From Blastocatellia bacterium (GTDB lineage Bacteria; Acidobacteriota; Blastocatellia; Pyrinomonadales; Pyrinomonadaceae), in contig DNNE01000092.1 of assembly GCA_003487805.1 (NCBI GenBank), forward strand, positions 1 to 8,222: a DNA stretch of 8,222 nucleotides. Reading direction: 5' to 3'. Below are positions 6,782-8,222 of this stretch, piece after piece (within the stretch, counting starts at the first letter, position 1; every line of letters begins with the position of its first letter). The position numbers and the translations under genes are program-made. A model generated the notes under the pieces. It was given only the letters and a program-made list of their open reading frames with translations, ran no database searches and was not told the DNA's origin.

Positions 6782-7978
6782 ATGCAACGAATTCGATTAG
6801 TCAGCTTGTTCACCCTCTTAACGATTGGCCTGACCGTTTCGGCGACCAACGTCTTTTCACAACAAGCCCCTTCCGGCCCTACAGGGTTGGCTTTGGAGAT
6901 CACTTATTATCCGGGTCGCACCCCTGCCTATCAGAACGTGCCCGGGTCGGACTCCAAGCCAAGCGGAGGATGGTTCGGCTATTTCGCTCGAACAGCGTCG
7001 TGGCAGGCGCCGGCGGGTGCGCCACCAGCCGAGGCCGTGCGCATTATTTCGCGCGTCGAGGGCGATGCTGTGCGCGTGACGGCCTCGATATTGTCGGGCA
7101 GCAAGGCTTTCGAGAACGAGCAGCCAGTCGGCACTTACCTGATTCGAGAAACCGGCAAGATAACGATTGAAGAGTTAAAACATTTCGGAATTGAGCCTTT
7201 TGAAATCAAACTCATCCGAGTTAACCCCAACGTCCCGCTGGTGCCACCCGTGGTTCTCAAGGGCGTGGAATCCGTCGTGATTATTAACTCGATGGCTAAA
7301 GAAACGACACTTCCCTCTTACAGGATTATCTTACGCAGTCAATCTAACAAGAATATCGTCGCACTAAGAGCAGATATCGTGGCGGGTGGGAAGATCCAGA
7401 CGACGTTCAAACCTCGCGGCATCGACGGACAGCCACTGATCCCCGCGGGAAAGGAATACTGGCTCACCGTCGCCCCGCCGAACCGCGCGCAGCCGACACC
7501 GGGTGGATACGTGCCCACTTCGCCATCCGATCAGGAAATACAGATCAAGGCGGCTGTGTTTGAAGACGGCACGTACGAGGGTGATGCAGAAACGGCCGCA
7601 ATCGTGGGCGGCTATCTGGCCGGCGAAAAGATGGAATTACCCCGGTTAATCCCACTGTTAGAAAACGCTTTGAATTCCGGTGATGCCGACCTGGCTAAGG
7701 GACTGAGGCAACTTGACTCGCAAGTATCGGCAGTAGGAAGTGATGCCGAACTCGGAACGATCCAGAGCCTGACATCGAAGTTTCCCCAGGGAAGCGATTC
7801 CGCAGGCAAAGAAATAAAGATAGCGATCGAGTTCAGCGCCACGACCATCAAGAGCAATCTGCTCAAAGAAATTCACACCTTGCAGAACGAGGAATCAAAA
7901 CGCTTAACTGAGGATCTCTACCGGACCTGGCTGATTAAAACCAAGGAACGGTACGAGAAATGGCTCGCCCGGCTGTAA
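6782..7978 (+). CDS. Exported protein of unknown function, 398 residues
   Basis: I do not recognise a characterised family. Residues 1-28 are a signal peptide (R3, R5, hydrophobic 6-20, cleavage near FSQQ), so the protein is exported; no other membrane segment is visible. Three regions can be described. Residues 33-150 look beta-rich, including an ISRVEGDAVRVTASIL stretch (89-104) and a link to a VPLVPP proline turn (151-156). Residues 158-262 resemble an Ig- or transthyretin-like beta domain (VVIINS, YRIILRSQ, IVALRADIV, EYWLTV) and end at IQIKAAVFEDGTYEGD (254-269). Residues 270-398 are mostly helical and charged, with a likely amphipathic or coiled-coil C-terminus (about 355-396). There is no cysteine and no visible catalytic motif. 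A role in surface binding or envelope structure is a guess. It is preceded by a 223-base spacer, so it probably has its own promoter. Confidence 0.75.
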   Translation: MQRIRLVSLFTLLTIGLTVSATNVFSQQAPSGPTGLALEITYYPGRTPAYQNVPGSDSKPSGGWFGYFARTASWQAPAGAPPAEAVRIISRVEGDAVRVTASILSGSKAFENEQPVGTYLIRETGKITIEELKHFGIEPFEIKLIRVNPNVPLVPPVVLKGVESVVIINSMAKETTLPSYRIILRSQSNKNIVALRADIVAGGKIQTTFKPRGIDGQPLIPAGKEYWLTVAPPNRAQPTPGGYVPTSPSDQEIQIKAAVFEDGTYEGDAETAAIVGGYLAGEKMELPRLIPLLENALNSGDADLAKGLRQLDSQVSAVGSDAELGTIQSLTSKFPQGSDSAGKEIKIAIEFSATTIKSNLLKEIHTLQNEESKRLTEDLYRTWLIKTKERYEKWLARL

Positions 7979-8012
7979 TCGCGGACGCCTCGCGAAACAA
8001 GGTTAAAGAATT

Positions 8013-8024
8013 CCGATATATCGG
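8013..8024. other. Perfect 12-bp palindrome
   Basis: CCGATATATCGG is an exact palindrome 35 bases after the last stop codon. It could be a protein-binding site or part of the structured end region. TCGCG/CGCGA (7979-7983 and 7991-7995) just upstream is a weak stem without a T-run, so no convincing terminator for the last gene is seen. Confidence 0.35.
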
Positions 8025-8099
8025 GATAGTGAGCGGATCAAAGATTCAACTCGGAACATGAAGTCAGTACCGTCCGCGGTCAAATATCCAACTTCTGTC

Positions 8100-8147
8100 G
8101 GCCCGCTTCGTGGGCCAGGGGTTCGATAAGGGATGTGATCCCCGGCC
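8100..8147. other. Overlapping, mutually exclusive stem-loops
   Basis: GGCCC (8100-8104) pairs with GGGCC (8112-8116) around a TTC-containing loop. Alternatively GGCC (8113-8116) and GGGG (8118-8121) pair with CCCC (8140-8143) and GGCC (8144-8147), leaving a one-base bulge. GGGAT/ATCCC (8130-8134 and 8138-8142) is a third option. The first two cannot form together. This could be a structured RNA, an attenuator of a gene beyond the window on either strand, or a palindromic repeat. Nothing coding is supported in the 244-base end region. Confidence 0.45.
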
Positions 8148-8201
8148 TTACGCCTTTGCCGACATTCTGCCGCCGCTGCGCGTCTGGTTAAGCCAAACAT
8201 C

Positions 8202-8214
8202 GGTAGTGGTACAG
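8202..8214 (+). repeat. End-of-window repeat motif, right copy
   Basis: GGTAGTGGTACAG, followed by TTTACC, is the inverted counterpart of 74-86. The window ends eight bases later. Confidence 0.55.
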
Positions 8215-8222
8215 TTTACCTC

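Noticed and set aside
8003..8200. Open frame of 65 codons on the - strand in the right-end region
   Set aside because: It covers the palindromes, has no ribosome binding site or recognisable domain, and reads as translated repeat sequence.

Overview
The window looks like a fragment of an Acidobacteriota genome, probably Blastocatellia-like and probably from a metagenome. The evidence is a long exported protein of the acidobacterial VWFA-related type, an exported prolyl-oligopeptidase-family (S9) peptidase, several poorly characterised DUF proteins, and gene-poor spacers filled with palindromic repeats. The taxon is inferred from protein style, not from a marker gene. All six convincing genes lie on the + strand. 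There is no rRNA, tRNA, CRISPR array, transposase or phage gene.

Layout: (1) 1-168 is a spacer with a perfect hairpin and a short motif that recurs inverted at the far end of the window. (2) 169-2349 is an exported VWA-like protein. (3) 2436-3161 (DUF5995) and 3178-3675 (DUF1801) form a likely two-gene unit, 16 bases apart. (4) 3676-3865 is a spacer holding a CACGAA-rich inverted repeat. (5) 3866-5941 is an exported S9 serine peptidase with Ser, Asp and His all visible. (6) 5942-6135 is a spacer holding a 112-bp element with perfect 14-bp terminal inverted repeats, followed by a second, diverged copy of the peptidase's C-terminal coding sequence. (7) 6136-6558 is a small exported protein built of 13-residue SEGLAD repeats. 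I assign it to the 7(1) septoil knot family (formerly DUF6150), whose predicted fold is one of the most complex protein knots known. (8) 6559-6781 is a spacer with small stem-loops. (9) 6782-7978 is an exported 398-residue protein of unknown function with no cysteine. (10) 7979-8222 is a non-coding, strongly palindromic stretch.

Four of the six proteins carry N-terminal signal peptides, so the window mainly encodes envelope or extracellular proteins. Nothing shows that they form one pathway. The only operon-like spacing is the DUF5995/DUF1801 pair. The most notable items are the exported knot-family protein with exactly two cysteines, the 112-bp element beside the duplicated peptidase tail, and the folded repeat-like sequences that fill the spacers. 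The inverted motif shared by the two window ends suggests the contig may stop at dispersed repeats.
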